A stretch of DNA of 30,629 nucleotides, taken from the NCBI GenBank assembly GCA_964629885.1, contig CAZVRJ010000028.1, positions 1 to 30,629 of the forward strand, in the 5' to 3' direction. This stretch comes from CAYWCV01 sp964629885 (GTDB taxonomy: Bacteria > Bacteroidota > Rhodothermia > Balneolales > CAYWCV01). Made by a program: the position numbers and the translations under genes. Positions 16,401 to 23,750 of the stretch are shown here, one piece after another. Every line of letters begins with the position of its first letter. The stretch's first letter is position 1. Below the pieces are notes generated by a model, which saw only the letters and a list, made by a program, of their open reading frames with translations, did not search any database and was not told where the DNA came from.

Positions 16401-18289
16401 GTGGGATCAACGACATCGAACTATTCCAGTGCAAGGGCGCGTGCAATATTATAGCTGCGAACGGGGAGGATGGGATCCGTAATTTCAAAGCTGAGCAGTA
16501 CTCGACTCTGCACTCTGGATCGCCGACCAACACGATGGGCACTGGCGAAAAGGGCGCCAATGGTTTCGTGGTCGAAGGCAACTTCATCGGTACCGGTCTG
16601 GGCATCGCCGGCAGTGGAAACAAGGGTCACGGAATTGCGCTTGGTGGCCTGGGCAGTAACCACCGCATTGGAGGCACCTCGACGGGTGCGGGAAATCTGA
16701 TCTCAGGCAATGATCGTGCGGGCGTGATTGTGATGGCGTCTACCCGGTCGGCATTAGGCCCCAATAACCACTGGGTGGGAGGCAAGGGCAACGCGATACG
16801 TGGTAACAGCATTGTGAACAATGGCGGCGGGGCAATTGACTTGTTCCCCAATTACAAGCTACCAGGCGGTGATGGCTGGACCAGCATCAGCACTCAAGAT
16901 CGTAGCTATGGTCCGAACGCAATGATCAACTGGCCGTACCTAATAGAGAGTACACGCACCTTCAACAAAAGTGACATCCTGCTGCTGTGGAAGGGAGTTG
17001 CGGGTTCTAGCTCGGGTCTGTACTCGCTAGATGTTTACACTAGTGCAAACTGCAACGGCGCAATCGGTAACGCCGAGAACTACTTTGTATCGCGTACGCT
17101 CTCATTCCCCGTATCGGGATCGGCCGGTGTTGACACCGTGCGCATCGATGTGCCGTACATCCCGACGATGCCTTATTACACGGCTACGATCACCGATGGA
17201 CAGGGAAATACCAGTGAATTGAGTAACTGCCGACTTGCAGGCGATCGCCCAGCCAAGGCGTTGACAACTCTTGAGCCTGGCGTGCGCCAGCAGATCAACA
17301 ACATCCTGCTCACATTAAGCGCTGCGGATGCCGAATCGGCTGGAAAGCTAGCCCAAGGGCTCGAAACGCTCGTTCTCGAGTTCGACGCCCCTACAGGTGA
17401 GGATGCCTTCGAGAACACGGCAGCTATGAGTCCATCGGGTGGACATATTGTACCAAAATCAGTACTCACTCGATATTGGGAGTTGTTGGAGATCGGGCTG
17501 CCAGCGTCGACTCGCTACGATGTTTGTCTGACCTCTAATGGTGTTAGCCAGCCAGGCGAAGCCGTTGTTATGGGTAGGGATGCCAAGTCGGCAGGACTCT
17601 GGCGTGCTTTCCCAACCCGAATCGAGACGATAGATGGTGTGAATTATCTTTGTGCCAACGCGATCCCACTCACGCAGTTTGCCATCGGCTCTGGTTCTGC
17701 GCCTGTGTTGCCATCGCCCGAGTTGATCTACCCGGCCAGTGAGGCAACCGACGTGAACGTAGGCGTGTCATTCACCTGGCAAGGTGTGGCCGGTGCGACA
17801 AGCTACCACATGCAGGTGGCGAGCGACCCCTACTTCACATCACTAGTATTCGAGCAAGGGCAACTGGATCAGACTATGTCAACACCGACAACCCTGGTTC
17901 GCAATGTGTACCACTACTGGCGCGTGCGGGCATATATAGGCGAGCAGGCTGGTCCGTGGTCGGTACCAAACAGGTTCCAATCTTCGCTCACCATGGTTGG
18001 ACTTGACGATGAGGATTCGTTACCAACCGAGTTCGCACTTGAGCAAAACTACCCCAACCCGTTCAACCCAACAACGACCATATCTTTCGACCTGCCACAA
18101 GCCGGCGAAGTGGAGTTAAGGGTGATCGACATGCTCGGACGCAAAGTGGCGACGATGGCCAAGGGTAGCTTGACTGCCGGGACCCATCAGGTGCAATTCG
18201 ACGCTTCGAGACTGTCGAGTGGCGTGTATATCTACCAACTCGTGACCGCGAAGACCGTGCTGAGCAAGAAGATGACCCTGATTAAGTGA
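13457..18289 (+). CDS. Giant secreted T9SS cargo with PKD, CSLREA-like, beta-helix and FnIII-like domains
   Basis: Predicted exported surface protein of 1610 residues. Residues 1-26 are a signal peptide (cleavage after AVAQ). About 27-140 form a domain I do not recognise, with cysteines and a Ser-rich WGGSSSSSTPTW patch. A PKD domain lies at about 142-228 (YAWDFGDGS). A CARDB/DUF11-like segment follows (240-385). From about 388 a CSLREA-like entry (VVNSTGDD to CTLRAAMEFV) opens a long right-handed beta-helix with recurring IGG...GNxI(S/Y)GN turns to about 1200. A fibronectin/Ig-like domain is at about 1421-1510 (SFTWQGVAGATSYHMQVA). The last ~85 residues are a type A sorting domain with ALEQNYPNPFNP and SSGVYIYQL, directing export by the type IX system. 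Catalytic activity cannot be assigned; adhesion or polysaccharide binding is plausible. It stands alone, flanked by GATC palindromes. Confidence 0.9.
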   Translation: MKITVQLLLLVSLTALMGLGSTAVAQAPLDSLKITYTQHTRTFVSGNFTNCQSEFVGSHPDPKGNGKDSDYTYKPVGRAGPTPSDWTGMSEDIPGELITFWGGSSSSSTPTWLFDGCHIFAAHAASWAGFEAWAYFTVPENKKPIALFSHTKAEELLTIDFDASGSSDEDGEVVSYAWDFGDGSVGSNMGPSVTHKFEKRGTYQVRLVVTDDDGDDSAPFTATVTVEGPEIQFTTTAKKYAKLANKIWSDDGGDEIQVGDTIKVSIAIENTGETPFEEVGLTAGVDDLEITADKPNTLVFLSALKESIDRLDPSATDTLVFLYKASHEQKDVVLRVKSVSGTIIHDSVENERHTVDITSCPVGKTAGLESAADSEGCVTFTILPAPVVVNSTGDDSLDSGLDEDDGCSTGSSIMRDGKSEPECTLRAAMEFVANRVESQPIKIEFDIPGGGPVHTIEINGPAFPAVDAPVSLLGSSQPSGKVEIDGGLLQGGSLTKGFDLGGANHKVLVEGLAFYGFPGIVLAIGGQGSVVENCYIGSDWARSYTSTDDAMISSLRNRGVAIMLTGSGARIGGYAGEGNLIIGSSYGVFVEGANDVEILGNEIGILESPHSENGVEVAASNNVTIGISDAPNKILHNVGYGIKIDGFSEDYRIEGNTIKSNRLDGIHITQAGSGASESIIGGVDAGNTIERNKGAGIRIVGPSSASANFNPALMIQGNRIKSNEQIGIAISGGSAVLVGGSAGTPGSGVGNDIEDGIRLDSGFSVHIQGNRITRLDPTSGFSESGDVLFIKGTRNVIGGETAAEGNVIYGVPTPDQETGSSEDGDASGFGITDEGFETLIQRNTVGVEGALYTGVVLRGAQARLIENVISGNTNVGLSVRSLADIHGNLIGTTESGNGANGNGGAGIELWVGATVGGVKEDEECVAPCNVISGNSGPGILIHPDAVGARIQGNHIGVGLDGLSLVGNEESGILALANNVVIGGINDIELFQCKGACNIIAANGEDGIRNFKAEQYSTLHSGSPTNTMGTGEKGANGFVVEGNFIGTGLGIAGSGNKGHGIALGGLGSNHRIGGTSTGAGNLISGNDRAGVIVMASTRSALGPNNHWVGGKGNAIRGNSIVNNGGGAIDLFPNYKLPGGDGWTSISTQDRSYGPNAMINWPYLIESTRTFNKSDILLLWKGVAGSSSGLYSLDVYTSANCNGAIGNAENYFVSRTLSFPVSGSAGVDTVRIDVPYIPTMPYYTATITDGQGNTSELSNCRLAGDRPAKALTTLEPGVRQQINNILLTLSAADAESAGKLAQGLETLVLEFDAPTGEDAFENTAAMSPSGGHIVPKSVLTRYWELLEIGLPASTRYDVCLTSNGVSQPGEAVVMGRDAKSAGLWRAFPTRIETIDGVNYLCANAIPLTQFAIGSGSAPVLPSPELIYPASEATDVNVGVSFTWQGVAGATSYHMQVASDPYFTSLVFEQGQLDQTMSTPTTLVRNVYHYWRVRAYIGEQAGPWSVPNRFQSSLTMVGLDDEDSLPTEFALEQNYPNPFNPTTTISFDLPQAGEVELRVIDMLGRKVATMAKGSLTAGTHQVQFDASRLSSGVYIYQLVTAKTVLSKKMTLIK

Positions 18290-18454
18290 GACCGCAGAGA
18301 AGACCGTGAATCTGACCGTAGATCAATTGGATCGATAAGATCATTTGATCAAGAAATTATGTCTAAAGACTTATTCCACCACATCATTCAGATCTTATGA
18401 TCGAACAGATCTAACAGATCCACGGTCATTTCTTGCTCCTATTGATCCGCGGTC
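18290..18454. repeat. GATC-phased imperfect palindrome, copy B
   Basis: Starts immediately after the stop of the T9SS cargo gene (TGA then GACCGCAGAG) and ends at GCGGTC (18449-18454). Its core, 18315-18427, is the same 113-bp length as the core at 13246-13358 and about 95% identical by my count; all eight GATC sites and their 9-9-8 / 8-9-9 spacing are conserved, and the differences fall between them. Both ends are longer than in copy A, with an extra GACCGTGAATCT block on the left. The right end overlaps the last codons of the minus-strand gene ending at 18439. Confidence 0.85.
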
Positions 18455-19026
18455 AATCTATTGGTCTCCCTCTGATACTCCTCATCCGATATCATTCCCT
18501 GTTGCCATAGTCCTACAAGGTCGTTCATCTGTTCTAGCGTCCCGGCAGCATGAGTTGGTGGTTGAAAATAGGCCGGTCGGTTTTGTTCATTTTGTCGTGC
18601 AACCGCTGCTTCAGCAGCTTGCCAAATGATGGCGGCTGTCGATGAGGCATCCTCAACGCCTCTCAATGTATACTGGCGTCCATTGGCTGTGATCTCTATC
18701 ACACCGAGCTTTTTGTATCGCAACAGCAAATATGGGATGCCCTTAACAGCCGTGATGTTCACCAAGCTGATGGTCGAGTCATCTCGATGCGTCTGAATCT
18801 GGATTGAGTGGTCGCTGATGAGGTATTTCTCGCGTCTAAGCCTACGATTGTCGAGAAACGCCGAAATCAACGCTAGAAAAAATATCACCACAAAAACGTA
18901 ATCAGCTACAAAGGGGTAAGGATCAGGCAGCAATGACCATGCCGCCATTACCCCAAAGAAGATCAACAGTGGAATGTAGTGCCAGATCAGCAGCCTGCTT
19001 GGCTTAAAAATCAGCGTTTTACTCAT
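18439..19026 (-). CDS. Membrane protein with bacterial PH-like domain and SHOCT tail
   Basis: Two hydrophobic segments (about residues 13-33 and 40-60) are followed by a YdbS-like bacterial PH region (EKYLISDHSIQIQTHRDDSTISLVNITAVKGI) and, at 163-190, a SHOCT motif (LEQMNDLVGLWQQGMISDEE) ending in EYQRETNRL. Proteins of this layout sit in the inner membrane; SHOCT motifs are thought to mediate oligomerisation. Specific function unknown. The final residues LTADQ and the TAG stop are encoded by the right end of the GATC-rich repeat, so the C-terminus may have been set by that element. It is divergent from ccmC. Confidence 0.75.
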   Translation of the reverse strand: MSKTLIFKPSRLLIWHYIPLLIFFGVMAAWSLLPDPYPFVADYVFVVIFFLALISAFLDNRRLRREKYLISDHSIQIQTHRDDSTISLVNITAVKGIPYLLLRYKKLGVIEITANGRQYTLRGVEDASSTAAIIWQAAEAAVARQNEQNRPAYFQPPTHAAGTLEQMNDLVGLWQQGMISDEEYQRETNRLTADQ

Positions 19027-19080
19027 GGATTTCGTCGATTTTCGGGGGACAGAATCGGAAAAATGGTATATTTCGTAGAT

Positions 19081-19776
19081 ATGCCTGCGATGTCACATCC
19101 GCCATACCGCCTTAAGGCCTGGAAGTACGTCGTTGCCGTCCTGGTAACGGTTGTGCTTGTTGCCGGGTTCCTATTACGTATTCCAAAAATACCCATTCTG
19201 GAAGAAACGGCAAGGAATCTATTTTTCCATGTACCCATGTGGATGGTGATGTCTACCCTGTTTGGAATGGGACTTGTCTACAGCATACGTTTTCTTGCCA
19301 AGGGCGACATGAAATTCGACCTGAAAGCCGTGTCTGCCACTCAGGCTGGGATGCTTTTCGGAATCTGTGGACTGATGACCGGATCTATGTGGGCCCGATT
19401 CACATGGGGAACTTGGTGGACCTTTGCCGAACCTAAGATCAATATGGCGGCCATGGCCATGACTATCTACGTCGGATACCTTATGCTTCGGTATGCCATC
19501 GACGACCCAGAAAAGCGTGCTAGACTCAGCGCGGTATACAACATCTTCGCAGCAACCACGATCCCGTTTTTGCTGTATATCCTACCGCGTCAGTTGCCGA
19601 GTTTGCATCCAGGTGCGGATGGAAACCCTGCATTCAGTGAAATTACTGCGCCAGTTTTGCGGTTTGTTTTCTATCCGGCAGTAATTGCCTTTATCGGGTT
19701 GGGTATTTGGGTATACGACCTCGTACGGCGGACCAATGCCCTGCAACAGAAAATCGAATCACAACAATCGAATTGA
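19081..19776 (+). CDS. ccmC: Cytochrome c maturation protein CcmC-like (heme handling)
   Basis: Integral membrane protein of the CcmC/CcmF/CcsA heme-handling family, presenting heme to CcmE on the periplasmic side. About six membrane segments; conserved NLFFHVPMWMVM holds one axial histidine, and TWGTWWTFAEPK occupies the place of the tryptophan-rich WWD heme-binding motif, though the usual Asp is not there. Start is uncertain: ATGs at 19063, 19081 and 19090 are all in frame, and the open frame extends back to 18979, which would overlap the divergent bPH gene. The later starts match the family better. ccmD begins five bases after its stop, and ccmE and ccmF follow, which fixes the assignment. 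Confidence 0.88.
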   Translation: MPAMSHPPYRLKAWKYVVAVLVTVVLVAGFLLRIPKIPILEETARNLFFHVPMWMVMSTLFGMGLVYSIRFLAKGDMKFDLKAVSATQAGMLFGICGLMTGSMWARFTWGTWWTFAEPKINMAAMAMTIYVGYLMLRYAIDDPEKRARLSAVYNIFAATTIPFLLYILPRQLPSLHPGADGNPAFSEITAPVLRFVFYPAVIAFIGLGIWVYDLVRRTNALQQKIESQQSN

Positions 19777-19781
19777 AAAGC

Positions 19782-20024
19782 ATGATTCAACCGGATTCCA
19801 CAGCGGTAGTCGATACTCTCACGCAGGCCTATTCTGACATATGGCAGCCCGTGGCTGGATCGGAAAACAGTGCTTTTATCAACTTATTAGCATCTAATGA
19901 CCTCATTTTTGTCGTACTTGGGGTAACATTAATCATCTGGTTTGTGTTACTCTTCTACATGGTAAAAATTGACCGTCGACTCGGCCGAATCGAACAAGAA
20001 ACAGCATCTACCGTAAAAGAATGA
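19782..20024 (+). CDS. ccmD: Small CcmD-like membrane protein
   Basis: An 80-aa protein with one membrane segment (LIFVVLGVTLIIWFVLLFYM) followed by a basic, coiled tail (VKIDRRLGRIEQE), the form expected of CcmD, which helps release holo-CcmE from CcmC. The frame is open back to 19707, but the ATG at 19782 avoids overlap with ccmC. Its end overlaps the ccmE start by four bases (ATGA). Sequence conservation in CcmD is low; position between ccmC and ccmE is the main evidence. Confidence 0.75.
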   Translation: MIQPDSTAVVDTLTQAYSDIWQPVAGSENSAFINLLASNDLIFVVLGVTLIIWFVLLFYMVKIDRRLGRIEQETASTVKE

Positions 20025-20419
20025 AACCACGCCTCATTTTTGGCATCATTGCCATCACCCTTTTTACATCCCTGTTGCTATACAATTTTGGTAACAGCAT
20101 CAGCACGTATACTGATTTCGAGAGTGCTTCGGGCAGGACATCTACTAATATCCATGTGGTGGGACAATGGGACAAAACACAACCTGCGGCATTTTCGGTA
20201 GAATCTAAGTCCTTCTCGTTTCACATGAAGGATGAAAAGGGCAACACGCGCCGTGTGATCTACGGTCAGGCCAAACCGAGCAATTTCGACCAGGCCGACA
20301 AACTCGTGGTAATCGGCGAGATGCGAAACGAAATATTCTACGCCCACGACATGCTGCTAAAGTGTCCGTCGAAGTATAACGACGGTCGCGAGGCAGAGTT
20401 TGAACGCGCCGCGCACTAA
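20021..20419 (+). CDS. ccmE: Cytochrome c maturation heme chaperone CcmE, CxxxY type
   Basis: Periplasmic heme chaperone anchored by one N-terminal helix (residues 5-22) and carrying a small OB-fold domain. The segment DKLVVIGEMRNEIFYAHDMLLKCPSKY is the conserved C-terminal part of the fold. The heme-attachment site is C115-P-S-K-Y119 rather than the HxxxY of E. coli CcmE; CxxxY variants are known from Desulfovibrio and archaea. The tail after it is short and hydrophilic. It overlaps ccmD by four bases and is separated from ccmF by 149 bp of repeats. Confidence 0.92.
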   Translation: MKPRLIFGIIAITLFTSLLLYNFGNSISTYTDFESASGRTSTNIHVVGQWDKTQPAAFSVESKSFSFHMKDEKGNTRRVIYGQAKPSNFDQADKLVVIGEMRNEIFYAHDMLLKCPSKYNDGREAEFERAAH

Positions 20420-20425
20420 ACTGGG

Positions 20426-20461
20426 GCATCAAAGGCATCGGGGGCATCAAGGGCATCAATG
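20426..20461. repeat. 9-bp tandem repeat (GCATCRRRG)x4
   Basis: GCATC recurs at 20426, 20435, 20444 and 20453 with exact 9-bp spacing, just after the ccmE stop. It is in the non-coding gap before ccmF. Confidence 0.8.
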
Positions 20462-20487
20462 CTCGATTTCAATCCCCCAACTCACAT

Positions 20488-20530
20488 ATCATGATCTTAT
20501 GATCTAATTGATCCGTTTGATCCGCGTTCC
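20488..20530. repeat. Half-copy of the GATC-phased element
   Basis: Four GATC sites at 20493, 20501, 20510 and 20519 have the same 8-9-9 spacing as the right half of the two complete elements at 13233 and 18290, and end with TTGATCCGCGTTCC, close to the GATCCGCGGTC end at 18444-18454. The left half is missing. It lies 38 bases before the ccmF start. Confidence 0.6.
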
Positions 20531-20568
20531 AGTTCCTCCATCCTTCTTTTAACTTTTTTCCTTCTTCA

Positions 20569-23085
20569 ATGCTCGCAACCATCGGTCACCTTTCGCTTTC
20601 GGTCGCGTTTATACTGACACTGTTGGCGATGGTGTTTTACTATCGGTCCACAAAGATGGAGTCATTGCGCGACCTAAAAATTGCCAACTGGATGAACCTG
20701 GGCGTCCTCTTAGCCACTATAGTGTCGATGGGGGCGTTGGTATACCTTCTTGTTACTCACCAGTTTCAGTATTTCTACGTTTATAATTACACGAGCACGG
20801 ATCTGGCCATGCGCTACTTGGTCGCGGCGCTATGGGGAGGTCAAGAGGGAAGCTTTCTAGTCTGGATATTCTTCACATCGCTGACGACCGTGGGCTTGAT
20901 GAAATGGAGTCCACCCAGCTATAGGGCTCCAGTACTGCTATTTATGACACTTTCGTTGGCGTTTCTGTTCTCAATGACCATTGGATGGAGCTTTTTTGGT
21001 GTTAAGATTGGCGCTAGCCCGTTTCGGACCCTGCTCGACGAAATGCCGAACGCACCTTTCCTGCTGGCCAACCCTGACTTTGTGCCGGCAGATGGACGTG
21101 GTTTGAACGACTTGCTCCGCAGCCCTTGGATGGTGATCCACCCACCGATCCTGTTTATGGGATTCGCCATGATGACGGTCCCATTTGCATTCGCATTGGC
21201 AGCCCTCTGGAAACGCAATTACACCGAGTGGATTACACCAGCTTTGCCATGGACACTAGCAGCTAACCTTTGTCTTTTCATCGCCATTTTTCTCGGTGCT
21301 TATTGGGCATACGTGACATTGTCGTTTGGTGGATTCTGGGCCTGGGACCCCGTCGAGAACGCTAGCATCGTACCTTGGATTTTCGGCGTGGCTGGAATTC
21401 ACACGATGCTCATCCAAAGGAAAAAGGCTGGTGCCATGAGGGCATCATTCCTGTTTGCCATATTCGCGTACATACTCATTTTGTACGAGGCATTCCTGAC
21501 CCGCTCCGGAATCCTAGGCGATGCCTCTGTACATAGCTTTGTGGATTTGGGGCTTTACAATCAGTTGTTACTCTTCATGCTCGTGAATTCGATTATAGGC
21601 ATCTGGCTGCTGGCTATCCGATTTAAGGAATTGCCCGGCTCGAAGGATCCGTCACCAATTTTGAGTCCAGAGTTTATGGTGTTCGCAGGATCGATGATGC
21701 TGTTCATTACGGCGATGGTTATCATTCTTGGTACAAGCTCGCCCATTTTGGGAAGATTGTTCAGCGAGAACCCGACTCCACCAGAGATCAGCTTCTACAA
21801 CAATTGGACCCTCCCACTTGGCATGATCCTTGCTGTCTTGACTGTAATAGGTCAAGTTATTTGGCGCCGCCGCGTCGACAGCTCTGAGACGCTAGCCACG
21901 ATCTTAATGTGGCCAGTTGTGGTCACAGCAATTATTACGGTAGCTGCCATCATCCTTGGTGGTGTCAACAATCCGCTATACATGGCGTATTTCATGACGA
22001 CCATCTTCGCACTTGTCGGAAATGGATGGATTTTGGTTGACATTATGCGCAGATCACCGAAATTGGCTGGGGGCGTATTAAGCCACGTCGGATTCGCCAT
22101 CTTATTGATTGGTTCGCTTGCATCCACAGCCTTCAATACAAACTTACTCGACGATGAGTCGAAGAACTATAATGCCGCTGTAGAGCAGGGGTTGGTAAAA
22201 GATGACGATGGATTCCCTGTCATCCAAAAAGTGAATATGTTCAAACTGGATCTGAATCAGCCGAAGCAGATCGACGACGGATGGACTGCCACTTACTTAG
22301 GCATGACGCTATCCAATATCGACCGTCCGGGTGAGCAGCGCTACAAGATTGCCTTCCAGCGCACCGACGACCCAGACAGCAGACGTTTCATCATGGAACC
22401 AGTTGTTTACCCAATGGTGGCGACCTCATCGCCCGGCAATGTACAGTGGTCGGTAGATCCTGAGGTAAAACCTGGTTTAACCCACGACATCTACATGTAT
22501 GTCGGAAGCAGTGCCCACCTAGAACGCGAAATCGAGCGTCAGCAACCATCCACCGAAATGCTGAATGTGGCAGATGGCGACACCAGCACTCAGGCGATGC
22601 CAAAGATGAAGATGAAGCGTGGCGAAGTCAAAGAGTTGGGTCCATACTCAATCCGTTTCGATGCATTTGAATCGCTCACAAACGAGGAGATGCCCGACAG
22701 TGCAATAGTTGGGGTTCGTGCTATTCTGATGATCACCGACACAACAACGAGCGAAGAAATTCAAGCAAAGCCATCCTATGCGATAATAGCCACAGGCGAG
22801 GAGCGTTACTCCATGAGCCAGCCTGTGCTAATCGACAAATGGAACCTAATTGTGCGCTTTGACGAAATCAACCCGAATTCAGACGAAATCACCCTTTCAT
22901 TCCGAGGCGACCGCGTTCCCTTGGTGGTCACCGACGATTGGGTTCTCGTCGTTGCAGACAAGAAGCCATTTATATCCTTTGTCTGGCTCGGTACATTCCT
23001 GCTCATCGGCGGATTTAGTGTATCCATCATGCGACGCTGGTCAGATCTTCGCAAAAAGAAGCATCTCAATGAAGAGCCTGCGTAA
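20569..23085 (+). CDS. ccmF: Cytochrome c maturation heme lyase CcmF-like
   Basis: Large inner-membrane protein predicted to attach heme from CcmE to apocytochrome c. Conserved WGGQEGSFLVW near residue 90 and the WWD motif GGFWAWDPVENASIVPWIF near 258-276 are diagnostic; HPPILFMGFAMMTVPFAFAL and a later SHVGFAILLIGSLASTAF carry conserved histidines. About 14 membrane segments are visible, with a long periplasmic domain at about 525-790 before a final helix. At 838 aa it is longer than E. coli CcmF (about 650), mainly in this periplasmic part. The following gene overlaps its 3' end by 17 bases. CcmA, CcmB, CcmG and CcmH are not in the window. Confidence 0.92.
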   Translation: MLATIGHLSLSVAFILTLLAMVFYYRSTKMESLRDLKIANWMNLGVLLATIVSMGALVYLLVTHQFQYFYVYNYTSTDLAMRYLVAALWGGQEGSFLVWIFFTSLTTVGLMKWSPPSYRAPVLLFMTLSLAFLFSMTIGWSFFGVKIGASPFRTLLDEMPNAPFLLANPDFVPADGRGLNDLLRSPWMVIHPPILFMGFAMMTVPFAFALAALWKRNYTEWITPALPWTLAANLCLFIAIFLGAYWAYVTLSFGGFWAWDPVENASIVPWIFGVAGIHTMLIQRKKAGAMRASFLFAIFAYILILYEAFLTRSGILGDASVHSFVDLGLYNQLLLFMLVNSIIGIWLLAIRFKELPGSKDPSPILSPEFMVFAGSMMLFITAMVIILGTSSPILGRLFSENPTPPEISFYNNWTLPLGMILAVLTVIGQVIWRRRVDSSETLATILMWPVVVTAIITVAAIILGGVNNPLYMAYFMTTIFALVGNGWILVDIMRRSPKLAGGVLSHVGFAILLIGSLASTAFNTNLLDDESKNYNAAVEQGLVKDDDGFPVIQKVNMFKLDLNQPKQIDDGWTATYLGMTLSNIDRPGEQRYKIAFQRTDDPDSRRFIMEPVVYPMVATSSPGNVQWSVDPEVKPGLTHDIYMYVGSSAHLEREIERQQPSTEMLNVADGDTSTQAMPKMKMKRGEVKELGPYSIRFDAFESLTNEEMPDSAIVGVRAILMITDTTTSEEIQAKPSYAIIATGEERYSMSQPVLIDKWNLIVRFDEINPNSDEITLSFRGDRVPLVVTDDWVLVVADKKPFISFVWLGTFLLIGGFSVSIMRRWSDLRKKKHLNEEPA

Positions 23086-23749
23086 CCTCTTGGTTTACAG
23101 TTTTGTACTGGTTCTGATGGCCATCGGTTATCAGACACCGGTTTTAGCTCAATCAGAAGGCCCGATGATGGTGCAAGATCGAAAGAGTATAGGCGGGGCA
23201 TTCTTGAGATCGCTCGTTTTGCCCGGTTGGGGACACCGTTACGTGCAGGATGATTGGGGCCGAGGACGCATCCATCTCGGAGCGGACATCGCTTTCTTAG
23301 GTGCTACGCTCGGGTATAACCAACAGGCCATCAGTACAAGTAATACGATGTACACCACAGCGCGTCAGCTGGCTGGTGTTGACATCAAAGGCAGAAACAA
23401 GGCATTCCAGCTAGCAGTGGCAAATTACAATTCATTGACCGAGTATAACACGACCATGCTGCAGACCCGTAACTGGGATCGCTTCATCGAAGTAAACCTT
23501 GATAACAACTGGGATTGGCGCACCGAGGAAGATCGGATACGCTACAATAATCTTCGAGGTAAATCGGACGACAGTCGTCGTCAGGCGGGGATTTTCATCG
23601 GACTCATGGCCATTAATCGTGCTGTAAGTGGATTATCATCGATGGTTTCGGCGCGGAACCACAACCGCAATCTCCCTAGTGTTGTAATCATACCCGATTT
23701 CTCCCATGAGTCGGCTGGGCTTGCCGCGCAAGTCACTATACGTTTCTGA
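23069..23749 (+). CDS. DUF5683-like exported protein
   Basis: A 226-aa protein of unknown function with a signal peptide (MKSLRNLLVYSFVLVLMAIG, likely cleaved after VLAQ). The segment AFLRSLVLPGWGHRYVQDDW matches the start of the DUF5683 domain common in Bacteroidota (normally ...AxxPGxGQxY...), followed by hydrophobic segments near 75-90 and 175-195. The open frame runs further upstream, but that part is out of frame inside ccmF; ATG 23069 gives the signal peptide and a 17-bp overlap with ccmF. truA starts one base after its stop. Envelope location is likely; a specific role is not known. Confidence 0.8.
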   Translation: MKSLRNLLVYSFVLVLMAIGYQTPVLAQSEGPMMVQDRKSIGGAFLRSLVLPGWGHRYVQDDWGRGRIHLGADIAFLGATLGYNQQAISTSNTMYTTARQLAGVDIKGRNKAFQLAVANYNSLTEYNTTMLQTRNWDRFIEVNLDNNWDWRTEEDRIRYNNLRGKSDDSRRQAGIFIGLMAINRAVSGLSSMVSARNHNRNLPSVVIIPDFSHESAGLAAQVTIRF

Positions 23750-23750
23750 T

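Noticed and set aside
18979..19080. Upstream extension of ccmC
   Set aside because: The extra residues are not typical of CcmC and would overlap the start of the divergent bPH gene; later ATGs fit better.
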